From Edaphochlamys debaryana (Eukaryota > Chlorophyta > Chlorophyceae > Chlamydomonadales), in NCBI GenBank assembly GCA_016858145.1, contig JAEHOE010000047.1, forward strand, positions 1-64,000: a stretch of 64,000 nucleotides of DNA, given 5' to 3'. The position numbers and the translations under genes are program-made. This document shows positions 34,001 through 46,600 of the stretch, piece after piece. How positions within the stretch are numbered: the first letter of the stretch is position 1; the number at the start of each line of letters is the position of its first letter. The notes below the pieces were generated by a model. It made no database searches. It had not been told where the DNA came from and saw nothing but the letters and a program-made list of their open reading frames with translations.

Positions 34001-36663
34001 CTCGGAGCGCAGCGAGTTCGCCCAGCCCGACGTGGCGCTGCTGCTGACTCACCTGTCGTACTACCAGGACGGGCTGAGCGCGGACGAGCTGCAGGCGGCG
34101 CTGGCCAAGCTGCTGGCCATGGGGCCGTCGGCGCGGCGGTACGACTACGAGGAGAGGTGGCTGCCGCTGGCGCGTGACCGCATCGCGGAGGGTGCGTTTC
34201 CGCCCGTGATGCGACTCCTAGCTGATCAGTACCTTGCCCCATACGGTAGACCGATGCGCGATGCCTCTTGCCGCCAATGCCTCGCCCTGACTGTACCATC
34301 CTTGTCCCATCCCTCGCAGAGCACCTGCCTCTGCTGGACTCTGCCGCCAAGCTGGACCCGAGCAACCCCACCCAGATGCAGCTGCTGCACGCCTACTTTT
34401 CCCACAACACCGCCACCGTGGACTTCTGGCTCACGTACTGCGTGCTGCCCACGGAGACGCGCCAGTTCCCGCAGCGCCTCGCCGCCAGCGCATGGCACCT
34501 TGCGGGCAGGGGCGGGGGCGGTGTGGTGGGCTTCTCGGGGACCAACGACAACCACCGCCTGCTGCCGCTGCAAGTGCACAAGGCCGAGCCCGAGGAGCCC
34601 AGCCTGGCCGCCACCAACGGCAAGATGCTGCACGTCATCGTGGAGCACTCGCTGGGCTTCACCACGCTTCCCGCGGAGGTGCGCGCGCGCCTTCATCCGC
34701 CATGTGCTCCGTGGCCCGTGCCGCTACGTCACCTGTTTTCAAGCTTTGACGATAGCGCTCCTGCCATCTGGTGCCACCCCTCAGAGCGGCGGCCTGCCCG
34801 CCTGGCAGGCGCTGCTGGACACCGCCCTGGCGCTGCAGCGGAGGGGCGTGGAGCTGAGCGCCCTCATCGATTGCGGGGCGCTGTTGGCGGGGACGTCCAA
34901 CAGGTGGACAGGCAGGGGGTGTCAGGGCCTGCTGTGGGCGAGAGGCAACAACGGCCGAGTACCTCGTAGTACCTCGTAGTACCGTATACCACAGCAGCAC
35001 CTCCGCACACCTCCTAGGCCGTCGCGGCACATGCTGACGGAAGGAGGAGCCTGTTAAGCCGTCGGCCCTCACTGTTTTGCTGTGGCGTAGCAATAAGTAC
35101 TTGCAGTAGCAACCATGCTTCATCATTGTCGTCGCTGTCCCTGCCTTGTGTGGCGAGCATGTCTTTCCCTCCATCCATACCCCAGGTCCGCCGCCGCCTA
35201 CCTGCTGTCCCGCCTGGACCGCGGCCGCTACCGGGGCGTGACCTACTTCGACGAGGGGCAGCGCTTCTGGGTGGTGGAGGACCGCCAGGGCCGACGGGCG
35301 CCCCGCCACGCCTCGCCCATCCCCGAGGCAGACACCTTCGTGCTCTTTGATGAAGCACGCTGCCGCGGAGCCGACCTCAAGCTGCGCCTGGGGGCGGTGG
35401 GGCTGCTGACGCTGGGGCCCGGCAGCACCAAGGACAAGGTCATGCAGGCGGCGGGCCGGCTGCGGCAGCTGGGCCGCGGCCAGAAGCTGTGGCTCACGGC
35501 TGCCCCCGATATCGCCGCCAAAATCAGGTGCGCCTCTGGTGTGGCTACCGGGACCTCCTTGGACGCCCGCCCATGCCGTTCCGCCGCTGAGGCGGTGCTG
35601 CGGTGGGTGATGGCCAACACCGTGGATGCCACTCTGGCGGGGGTGCAGGCGTGGGCCGACCAAGGCCTGACGTTTGCTGCCAGCGGAGGCGTGCCTCAGC
35701 CCGCGGACGAGCTTCTGGAGCTGGCCGACTTCTACGGAGGCAGCAAGGGCCTCGTGTCCGTGGCCCAGGCCGTGGAGGCGCTGGCGGTAGCCAAGCAGGG
35801 AGGCGCGCAGGCCGGCCGGGCCCCGCCAGTGGGGGCAGGAGGAGTGTTGTTTTCGACCCAGATCGTGGAGCTCAGTGCGGAGTACGGCGAGGGTCACATG
35901 GTGGTGGCGGGCGGGCGGGCGGACGAGGAGTGCGAGCGTGAGCTGGAGCAGGAGGAGGAGGAAGAGGAGGAGGTCGAGCGGGAGGTGGCCCGGGTCACGC
36001 CTCGCAGCGAGACGAACTGGAGCCTCTCCACCGACTTGGCAAGCATCTCGCCTGCCTCCCTCGGTTGTTCAGCAGAACCTGGCGCCTGACTCCCTTCACG
36101 GCATCCCCTGGTCGACCAAGGTCTATGCGACCGACAACTTCCTCGTCACCGCCAGCCCCCGGCCCTCGCCCCTGAACGAGTACCTCCGGCCGCTGGATGC
36201 TCTGGTGCTGTTCCCGGGCTCGGGGGAGGCACTGCTCATCTCTGAGCGGGAGGCGGACCGCCTCCTGGGGGCTCTGTGGCAGCGGCGTCCGAGGGCGGTT
36301 GCAAGCAGGGGCGGTGCGCCGCTGCTGTTGAGCCTGTGCTACCTGCGTGACGCCTGGTCCTCCGGGGCCGTGCCCCGCCTCGCCGTCAGCCTGGAGACGG
36401 GCACCACCCTGAGTGGCAGTGGCATGGGCCTGGCGGCGGCCGGCGCTGCCCCGGCCTCCCTGGACGCCCGTGCGCTGGTGAGCATGCAGCTGTTCAACGG
36501 GGAGGCCAGCTACGCGCGGGGGGCGGCGAGGCGGGAGGTGCGGGCGCTGATGGTGGGGCGGCGGGAGGAGGCGGAGGCGCTGGCGGGGATGCGCGGCAAG
36601 GGGGTGGCGCTGCCCAAGAGCGACCTAGAGCGGGCGGTGGAGGGGGTGCGGGAGGACGGTTAA
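25051..36663 (+). CDS. Giant DUF3638/DUF3645 protein with helicase-like motifs, complete
   Basis: Exons 25051-25200, 25291-25535, 25706-26048, 26275-28183, 28330-29512, 29808-30459, 30653-31450, 31580-31909, 32033-32254, 32435-32608, 32715-32911, 33016-33370, 33526-33722, 33917-34191, 34320-34678, 34785-34903, 35186-36038 and 36073-36663 (stop TAA) give 2,983 residues, close to the ~3,000 usual for this family. Landmarks: a charged coiled-coil stretch (~585-650); the DUF3638 signature NMGEGKT (~1921-1927, Walker A-like); DESDELL (~2060, DExD-like); LIYACGAPMGLP; RTRMAVPFRA; and a C-terminal block with YRGVTYFDE, TFVLFDEARCRGADLKL (~2557) and QAAGRLRQLG (~2590, like helicase motif VI). An EEEEEEEVERE run precedes the last segment. 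The family occurs in algae, fungi and oomycetes. Some databases label members ubiquitinyl hydrolase, but I see no cysteine-protease motif; ATP-dependent activity is inference. The intron between the last two exons is uncertain. Confidence 0.85.
29565..29602 (+). repeat. 12-bp tandem repeat in an intron of the DUF3638 gene
   Basis: About three copies of GGTGCACAGTGC lie in intron 5, shortly after its donor. Confidence 0.8.
30536..30661 (+). repeat. Partial duplication of a 3' splice region in the DUF3638 gene
   Basis: The string GCTCCTTCCCTTGACGCTTG recurs (about 30534 and 30595), and GCAGGCCCACTG occurs at 30582 and again at 30649. The duplication of about 65 bases copies the acceptor and the first bases of exon 7. 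Confidence 0.75.
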
Positions 36664-37626
36664 GAGGGGGTGCGGCACCAGGGGGTTGGGCAGCTCCACT
36701 GAGGAGGGCATCCGTGCGGTCTTGCAGTCAAAGCCTGCACCAGTCTGCATGACCCCAGTGGCCAAGGCCGCTGAATCGTGGCGGTTGCTCGGTTGATGTT
36801 ACGGCTGTTGAGTTGATGGTTTGGGGCGGGCAGCAGTCTGTTGGCCACAAGCTCCGGGGAGTCCATTGAAGGACCTGCTCGGCTCAAGGTTGTGTCTCTA
36901 TGTCAACGGAGGAGAGATGGAGACCTTGAAGTTGCGGGGGGAAGATGGGCAAGTTGTTGGAGAAGGCCATACCTTGAGCTTGACGCTAGGGCGTGGGGAG
37001 GGAGGCCGGCACGGCAGAGGCCGCACAGCAGAGGGCCGAGTGGTGTTGGTGGCAAGTTTGTACTCAAGGTTGCGGGTCTGATCCGCAAGGCATTGCAGTG
37101 AGGGAGCCTCAAAGGCGCTGCTGAGGATTATCGAGCGCCATGCCGTGTGACGGATGAGGTGGCGGCTGCTGGTGGAAGCGCGGCTTGCGTGGCTGTGGCA
37201 AGACAAGCGGCTGAGGATACATCAAGGGCTGCAGCTCAGAGGACCAACAGACTCAGCTGCGGCCGAGGCGGGGAACTGTCGCGGGAAATGCTGGCGAGAT
37301 GAGGGAGGTGTGAGCATCACGGCACGTACCCGGCATGCAGCAGACCGATTGCAAGTCGACCACGAAGAAGCTCTGTACAGTGCACTGGTTGACTAAGAGC
37401 CCGCTCCGACATTCATCACAAGGCCTCGAGGGATAGCATGTACGCGTAGGGCTACGCCTCTGACAACGTCGTGACCCCAGCGCTATCTCTCTTCGTCATC
37501 ACCAGCACCACAATCCCAGTAGTGATGTGCTCTTCCTTGCACCCGCGACCCAGCTGTCGGTAAAGGTCAACGCATCGCAGCTCTTGCGTTCCTCGGGCTC
37601 GCGGGGCTCTCTGCCCACTTCCGAGG
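36664..37626. other. Spacer between the DUF3638 and FAM161 genes
   Basis: A 963-base head-to-tail spacer holding the 3' UTR of the DUF3638 gene and the upstream region of the FAM161 gene. No gene or clear poly(A) motif was seen; short open frames lack domains. Confidence 0.45.
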
Positions 37627-40600
37627 ATGTATGGGAGCGCAAACCCAATTCTGCGACACTTTGGGGCCGACGAGTTGGCGACGCAAGCGACGCTGCAGGT
37701 GGGCCAATGCGCATTGCAGGCAGCTGCTGCCTTCCAGAAGGCCCCAGCGCTTTCACAGTCCGCACGTGCACAACTGCTGGTACCGTGTCTGTTGTGGTCG
37801 CGCCTGACTGTGCCGGCACCGGGCGTGCCACGACCCTGCAGTCCATCGAAGCTCGCCGTGCTGCTGGGGAGTACGTGCCTCCCTCCGAGGACGTAATCCC
37901 ACGCCCCACCCCCGGCTATGACGAGTACTTCGAGTTCTCGCAGCCGGTGGCTTCGGGGGTGGCACCCGGTGCCCGAGACGAGCTGCTGGAGGAGGCTATG
38001 GGGGCTTACCGAGGTGAGAAGCCCGCCGAGGACTGGGGCCCAGCCCTGGACCAGAAGCCCTAAGCCACCCTGACCTTGTGCCGGTTTGACGCTGCCTGTG
38101 CCGGGCCCCCAGGTCCCCAGTCCTACACGAGTTACAGCCCTCCCTCCTCACCGCCGCCAGCCTCCTACGACTCCCCCCGTGAGGGTTCTTACCATGGACA
38201 GGGTGAGCTCCAATCAGCTGCCCTTGAGCATGCCGCCGAGGGCCCCGGCGGCACTTCTTCAGCCCTAAAACCCGTGCCTCATGTCTCACCTTGGCAACCC
38301 CTCCTTGCCGCAGGCGTGAGCGACGGCAGTGCCTCGCCCCCGGACAGCGGAGGCCGCTCCCCGCCCTCATACTACGACCCGCGGCCCCGGGCAGAGCGCA
38401 GGACGTACGGGGCGTACGGCAGCCAGCCCCACACTAGCAGGAGCGTTAGCCCCGGATCGGCTTCCTCCCCGGAAAGGTGAGCAGCGGATGGGAGCCTTGG
38501 AGCAGCCCCTGAGCCCCAGAATACCCCGCGGATGTCCCTCGATGTGCATAGACACACCGCCCGCTCAAAGGCCCGGTGCCCGGACCGTTACCTGCTCCTT
38601 GCCCCCTCCCCTGCCCGTCCGCCCAAACAGGTCCTCGGGCAGCCCGGGCCCCACGCCCCGCCGCTCCTACGCCGACAGCTCCGTCCTCGCGCACCCGCCC
38701 TTCCGAGCGGGCATGCCGGCCAACGAGCGCCCGCGCAGGCCCGGCACCGGCGCCGCCGGTGAGGGCGGGGCCATGTGCTCCAATTCCTGCTTTCTCTGAT
38801 ACCGTACCTGTCCTTGACCCTTGACCCTGATCCATCCTTGACCCTTGACGCCACGGCTGCGTCTGCCCGTGGTCTGTGCAGGAGGTGGAGGTGCAGGCGG
38901 CCGGCGCGGGCGCACGGGCGCCTCCAGCGCCTCACCCGAGCGCTCCAGCAGCCCGCAGCCGCAGTCCAGCGACCCCGCCGGCTCGGACGCTCAGCCGCAG
39001 CCGCAGGCGCAGCCCAGCAGCTCCGACCCCCGCAGCAGCGAGGCGGGGGGCGCCATGCGGGTGCGGGGCATTGGCACCAAGATCAGCGGCCGCCCCGCCT
39101 CAGCCGTGTCGCCGGGTGCCAGCCCTGGGCCGGGGGCGCGGCGGCGGCCTGCGAGCGCCGTGGCCTCACCCGCGGGCGCGGCTGGGTCCCGCCAGGCAGG
39201 GGCTGCGGCGAGGGCGGGAGGCGTTGGCGCTGGGCCCAGGCGCCCGCCGGCGTGGTCGCCTGCGGCGGGGATCGCCAACGTGCGGTGAGCAGGGCTGGTG
39301 GCCAGAGGCTTCGGGACTGCTGAGTACAGGCTGATCTAGGTCCAGATTGATGCGCGTTCTACCCTGGGCTCCAACTCACTAACTTATCCTCGTGCCCTCC
39401 TGACGCCAGCCTGGAGGACATGGATGAGGCCACCCGAGTGGCGGCCATGCTGAACGACCCCTCGGCGCGGGCGGAGCTACGGGCACGGCAGCCGGGCAAC
39501 CAGGCGGGGGGCGCAGGGGCCGAGGGCGGCGAGGGCCCCAGTGTGGCCCCCTCCCCCGGCATGGAAGCCACCGTGTCCCCGAGGGACCTGGGGCAGTCCC
39601 CCGGGCCCAGCACGGGCGGCGGCGCGGGGTCCCCCGGCGCCCCGGGCGAGGGCGTGTCCCCCCGCTGGGACCGCAACAGGGCCCATGCGCTGGCCGAGGA
39701 GTACTTCCAGCAGTGAGTCCGCGTTCGGGGGGGGGGCCTGCTCGTGTTTAGTTTCCGCCCGGCCTGTCGACAGAGTGCAGCCTGTTTGCAGAGGTGCAGA
39801 GGTTGAGGTCGCGGGCATGCACCCCACGTGCACCGCCGTTGGGCTCGACGTGAACCCCGGCACGCCAGTGAATGGAAGGGACGCCCCCGACGCCCACCCC
39901 CGCCAGGTACCGCCTGCGCACGCACCGCGAGTCCCAGGGCGTGCCCTCCTACCGCTTCGCGCAGCCCCGCTCGCACGGGCCCATGGAGGCGGTGTCGCAG
40001 GTACGGCCCCCCCTTCTACGGTGTCCTACCTTCGCAAGTAGGCATGATTCAAGGCTGCAGCCCAGAGCCAAGGAAGATACCGGTATCATCGACCGCTTTC
40101 ATGTCCCGGCTTGTTGGCCAGCAAGGAACTGGGCCTTTGGCAGCAGTCGAGGAGCAGCTGATTTGGCGAACCGCCTCCCCCTGCCTACCGCCCCCTGCAC
40201 CCCCGCAGAAGTACTTTTCCTTTGACGAGGCGCACCCCGCCATCGCCGACCAGCACTACCACCGCAGCAACAAGCAGGACGGAGTGCTCGCGGTGGGGGG
40301 CGCAGGGAGGGGCTGAGGGGAGGAGGGTTTCGCAAGGGGAGAGGAAGGCGTGCGTGGCGGGAAGGACCAGGAGGCCCTTGGTGGCCCTGTGCCGTTGCTG
40401 AGCCCCTGCGATGCTGCCCATTGTGTCAACCCGCAGGCGGAGCGGCGCAAGATGCAGCAGGAGAAGATGAGGTGAGGGATCGGTGCATCTCTGCTCGGGA
40501 TCGTGCCGCTGCCACTCCTGTACAAGCGTACAACCCGACTTTCAACCCGACTTTCAACAGTACCGCTAGCTTCCTTATGTCCGCCTCGTCCACCCCTGCC

Positions 40601-43600
40601 CTGCCGGCCCCAGATCCGCCCGCGCGGCCGCCCGCAAGGGGCTGTCCTCGCCCGCCCCCTCGGCCCCGCAGCTGGCGGCGGAGGTGGACCGACTGGTGCG
40701 GGTGCGGGAGGCGGGGCGGGCGCGGCTGCGGCAGCTGGAGGAGGAGGGCGAGGTGCTGCGGGACCAGACGCGGCAGGTGAGGGGGCCGGGGTGGGGGGTG
40801 TTGGTTGGGTGGGTGGGTGGGAGCGGCGGGATGTGTCCACGGTAGGAGGTGCAGAGCGGGTTGTGGTGCGTGCGGAAAGGGCATGCGAGTAGAAGACAGC
40901 AGCGGGCGGGGGTAGGGCGTAGCGGGTGGGGCCGCAGCTGTTAGAAACACCGGTGATGCGCCGGCTCTGGACGCGGACAACCTGGTGTCCACCCTGTCCC
41001 TGCTCCCCCGCCTCCCCTCCCATCCCTCAGGTCCAGCAGCGGGCCCTGGAGGCCATCGCTCGCAGCAACCAGATCACCAGCGCAGGCGGCTACTCGCGGT
41101 CCCCCTCCCCAGGGCCCCGCACACGCTCCCGCTCGCCGTCCCCTTCCCCCGCCGCATTCTACTCGGGTCGCGGGGGCGGCGGCGGCGGCTACGGCCGCGG
41201 CCCGGGCTTCTTCGGTCCCCCGGGCGGGCCCTACTCGCCCGGCCGCTCCCCCAGCGGCGGACGCGGGCTCTACCGGCCCGCCAGCGCGCTCCCCGCGTAC
41301 GGCGCCGACGGCCAGGACGGCGGTTATTACGGCGGTTACAGCCAGTTTCAGCGGGAGCAGTACGACAGGCAGCAGTACGACGCGCACCAGGAGGCCTACC
41401 GGCAGTACTCGGAGGGGGAGGGCGAGGGCGGCGGCGGCAGGGGCCAGCGGCCTCTGTCTGCGCCCCCGGGGGCCTCGCCGCAGGGCGCGGCCGCCGTGTC
41501 GCCCGGGCTGTCCCCTACGCCCCACTCCCCCCCTGAGGCGCAGCAGATCCTGGACATGATTGACGCCGCGGACAGGTGGGGATCAGCTTTCGGTTGCGGT
41601 GCGTTTGGCGAGAGGCCTTGTTTGGGGGAACAGCGCGCGATTGTGTGTTTGCCCAGAGAGTCCATGTAAGACGCCCCCGCTGGTCTCCAATGGACCTTGT
41701 TGGACCTTGCCTTGATACTGTACCCCCACGGACCATCCACTGCCCTTGCACCTGCCCTTCCGATATCGGCGCTCTTGTCTCCCATCCGCCTTGCCCCCCT
41801 TGCACCCCGACCCCCAGGCTTCCCCAGCACGAGCAGCGCCCGGTTGACCCCTCCCACCCCCACCCTCCGCCCCCGCCGGGCCACCCGCCCGCCTCGCCCG
41901 GCGCCGCCGGCGGCCGCCCGCCCTCGCGCGGCGGCGCCCCGGGCCGAGGCGCCGCGGAGGCTGCTGCGGGCGAGGGCGGGGGCCTGGCGGATCACCTGGC
42001 CAGGGCTTCGGCCGTGTTCCACAGCCGCGACGCCCGGGGCCTGCTGGATCAAACCGAATCCGCGATCGCGATCGGGGCGTACGACCCCGCGCGGTACGAC
42101 GAGTACCAGCGTCAGGTACGGAGCAGCACGTGCGGAAGGCGGCACTGGGAAAGGGGCCCGGGTGTGCTGACGGCTGCTTGAGGCCTTCCTCAACTTTGCT
42201 TGGACTCCCGAGGCTGCGCGTGCACCTCATTCCTCCGCCCCCTCAACCTTCCCCCCTCCCCCTGCCCCCCCCAGGTGGACCTGGAGATGCAGCGGCGGGC
42301 GGTGGAGGGGGACTACGAGTCGGACATCGACCGGGACGAGGCGGCGCAGCTGCTGGTGGAGGGGAAGGACCAGGTGCGGGTGTGTGTGGGGGGGGCTTGC
42401 GTGAGCCCAGGAAGCACAAGCACGTGCGGGGGGGCATGCCGGGTGCTGGTGAAGGGACCGCATCGCCATCACCTTTGGGTGTGCCCACTCCTTTGCAGGC
42501 TGACGAGGACGAGGAGGAGGCACGGCAGCGGGCCATCGAGGTGCGCACCTGGCAGGCACGGACACGCAGGGCAGGGCAGCTGGGGCCGGCGTGCGAAGGG
42601 CTTGTGATGCTCGCGAAGGGCTGAGCCTTCTGCCTGCACCCTCCCCCCCCCCCTCAGGCCAGCTGGCACGTCCAGGACCAGTGGATGGACGACTACCGGC
42701 AGAGGTTAGGGCCGGAGGTGAGGGGCGCGGGGGACGTGTGGGGTCGGCAGGGCGACAGAAGCGTGAGGCGGAGTGCAACATGGGATGGCGGCAGGGGTAC
42801 TTGGTGCGTGCCTCCCATCGCCCCAACCCGCCCCCCCTCGTACCCCCTCCTGCTGGCCCCGTCAGGACGGCTACGTCCAGCGCTCCGCCCGCTCCGAGGG
42901 CGAGGGCGAGGAGGGGGAGCACGACCCCACCGCCGGCTCCCCGCTGCGCTCGCAGCGGAGCGTGCTGTCTGACGCCGAGGAGGCGGTGGTGGCGGGGCCC
43001 TACGTGCCCATCGTGTCGGCGGGGCTGCCGCGGTGAGCGACGACGTGTGCGCCCAATCCCTTTCAAGGGAGGGCTAGCAGAAGCCAGGGCCAGCCCGCTC
43101 CTTTCTTGCTCCCTTCCCTAATCCCTACCTCCTCACTCGTGCCCCCCACCCTTCCCCCCCCGCCAGCCTCCCCGACGGCTACTCCTCCGAGGGCCCCCGC
43201 GGCGGCAGCGGCTCCACGCACTTCTTCAAGAGCACCGTGCCACAGCCCTTCAGCTTCGTGGAGCGGGAGCGCAACCGCCCCAAGCCCATCGCCACGGTAA
43301 GGGGAGCGGGGGATGGGGGCGTGGAGGCTTGCAGCTGCCCGCTGGTCCACCACACGTCGAATGGTCTGCGCCAGAGGAGTCCAGCCTCACGCCGTCTTGA
43401 GTTGGAGTTACGTGCCAAGGCCCTACTGAGCGTCGTAAGCCCTTCAACCCTGCCTCCCTGGCCAGCTACATCCACGCCTCCCATCTTACGTCCACTGCCT
43501 GCGCCCTCTTCCTCTACCCTGCCCTCCTCATATCACCACCTGCCCCCTCTCCCCTCCTTCCCCCCGCCCTTCCGTCCCCGCAGGTGAAGCTGGAGCAGGA

Positions 43601-46600
43601 CCTGGCCCTGCGCGCACAGGAGGAGGTGGCGGGGCGGCAGCCCTTCCGCGCCCGCCCCCTGCCGCCCGCCGTGGTGGAGCCGCGGTACGAGCAGATGCTG
43701 CTGGAGGCAGAGGTGGGCGGGGGGCGGGGGGGACGGTTGGGCTGGGAATGGGGTGGGGTTGGGACGGGGAAAAGAGGGACACTGGAGGATTGAGTGGGGT
43801 GTGTGGGAGGTGAGGTGGAGTGGGTTCCGGGTCTGGGAAGGGAGGCCCACCGCCGTTCTTGCTTTCCTGGCCGCCTCCGAGCCTTTCAAACACCACCACC
43901 ACCACCACCACCACACCCCCAGGTGAAGCGGCAGCTCACGCACCAGCAGCGCCTGGAGGAGCTGGCCAGGTGGGGGGCAGCCTTGGGGGGGTGGGGGGGA
44001 CCGACATGGGGTTAGCTATGGGGGCTGGGGCTGAGCAAGCTCGCCTGCGGGCGGGCTGACCGGCATTGCAACCACACCCTCCCCACCCTCGCGCCCCCCC
44101 CCCCCCAGCATCATGGAGAAGCCCTTCTCCTTCTACTACCGGGACCAGGAGCGGGAGGAGGCCAGGGAGGCGCTGGCGCGGGCCGCCAAGGACCCCCGCC
44201 GCTTCCAGGTGCCCTACCGGGCCCGCGAGCCCCCGCCCAGCACCAAGGAGGTGCGTCGTGTGCGTGCCGGTCCTGACGGGAGGGGCGGGGAGAAAGGCGT
44301 GCGCTTCGGTGCCACGGAGCCGGGGGGGCAAAAGGCCTGCCCGGGGAGCCACCCAAGCTCCGTCTGTGGGGCAGATCAGGGGGAAAAGCACTTCGGGCTC
44401 GCTGGCGGCTGCTCACATAGCGGCTCTACCTCGTCGCATACGCCAACATCTTGACAGGGCCACGTCTCCCGCCCGTCACACGTGCCCCCCTCCCTCCTGT
44501 CCCCCTCCCTCCTGTCCCCCTCCCTCCTGTCCCCCTCCCTCCTGTCCCCCTCCCTCAACCCCTCCTGCCCGCTCCTGCCCCCCTACCCCCCCCCCCAGGA
44601 GCGGTTCCGGCGCATGATGCTGGAGCTGGAGGCCAAGCGGGGGTCCACGAGGCGGCGCGTGGAGGAGGCGCGGAGGCACGCGAGGGAGCGGGTGGAGGCG
44701 GAGACGGCGCGCAGGTGAGGGGTGGGGTGGGGGGTGGGGGGAGGCGGTGGTGACGCCCCGGGGACCCGACTCCTGCTTGGGTGGAGCAAGCACAGCTCTT
44801 CAACCAGCTGGGTGGAGGCAAACCAGGGCCCCCTGAGGTAAGCGTCAACGTGGGGAGGGCATCCCCCTCCTCCCTCCCCACTCTTTGCCCCCCTCCACCA
44901 CCCCCACCCCCCCAAACCCCCCCTCTCAGGCAGGAGGCCGCCTCCCGGGCCTACCAGGAGCGCCTGCGCTCGGTGGACCCCGGCGTGCACTACCCGGGCC
45001 CCCACGCGCCCAAGCCCATGGGGGCGGTGCCGGACTTCAACGCACTGCACAGGTGGGGGGCGGGGTGGGAGGGAGGGAGGGACCCGGCTTCGGATGCAGG
45101 CTGATGTGCCCTGGGGTACGTCCTGGCATGAGCGGCACCAAGGGGCCGTTGCTAGGCGGTCGGGTTTGCAAGCTGACTCTTGCAGGGGGGGGAGGGGCAG
45201 GAGCAGGAGCCGCTGGTGTTGTCCTCGCATTGCAGTGCGTCTTCGGTGCCGGTGTGCATCGCTTGACCAACCGCATGGCATCCCCGCGCCACGGCAGACA
45301 CGTCTTCTCCCTCCTCGCCCCTCCTTCCCCTCCAACCACACCCCTTGCCACCCCCCACCCGCACGGCTCCGTCCCCCTTACGCCCCCCCTCCCTACCCCC
45401 CATGTGTGTCCCCCCCCCGCAGGCAGTTCGAGGTGGCCATGGCGCGGGAGCGGGCCAACATCCGCAAGCGCATCACGGTGCCGCAGGTGGGGGCTGGAGA
45501 GGGGAAAGGGCGGGAGAGGAGGTAGGCCGGGTTACTACGGGCGCAGATGGACGCAGTCAGCTCTGTGCTCTGTCAGCCCCTCCCTGCAGCTGCTGTTGCC
45601 GGCCACACGCTGCGCTCGTGCTCTGCCCTCCCCCCTCTCACCGCCCCCCCGCCCCCCCCATGCGCCCCACACACACCACAGGAGTTCCGCCTCAACGGCA
45701 CCACGCCCGACCAGCAGGCAGACCGGGTGCGTGGGGCTGGGGGGGCGGGGCGGGGGGACGTTTGCGTGCGGTGCCTGCGCCATCCTCCTTCGGGTCCGGG
45801 ATGTGCATTAAGCTCTCCCGTCAGACACACCCCCTGCGGATACACATTGCGAAGAGAGACACGTTCTTTCGCCGTCCCCCCACCCATCCCGTCCCGTCTC
45901 ATCTCACTCGCCACCCCGCACCCCCCACCTCCCACACCCCAGGGCCGCAAGATCCAGGAGCGACGCAACCGCATCATCCTGGACATGCAGGTGTGTTGGA
46001 TGGGGGCACGGCTAATGGATGGAGGGCCCATCCGGACACATAGGGTGGTGCATCACGCACCCCCCCTCCCCGCCATCACGCACCCACCTCCCCCATCGGC
46101 TCCCCAACGCACCCCTCCCCTCTCGTCCCCCCGCTCCAGGTGGACTCGGAGCTACTACCGGAGATGCGCTGGCCGTACAAGTCGCCACGTGGCAAGGTGC
46201 GATTCAGCGAGCGTCGTACGGCGCGTCCGCGGCGCGTTTTGGTCCCCATCCCCGTACCCCTCGAGTCTCGTACCCCAAGTCCCTGACTCTTCCCTCCTTC
46301 CCTCCATCCGACCTGTCAGGTCCGACCCACCCCCATCCCCGCCTACCTGGTGGAGCGCATGGGCCGGGATCCAGGATCCAAGGCCGCGGATCTGCGCAAG
46401 AGCTCCAACCGCATGGCGGCGGGCGAGGGCGCGTTCGGGACGCGGGCAGAGAAGTGAGTGCCGCCATGCGGCGGCTTTCAACGGGCAGGCATCTCTTGAA
46501 GAGGGGCTGGAGCAAAGAGTTCCTCTCTGCCGTCCGCCCACCCTGTCCATCCGCTGTTCTGCTCATCTCTGCCCCCTCCCCTTCCCCCCCTCCCTTCCTC

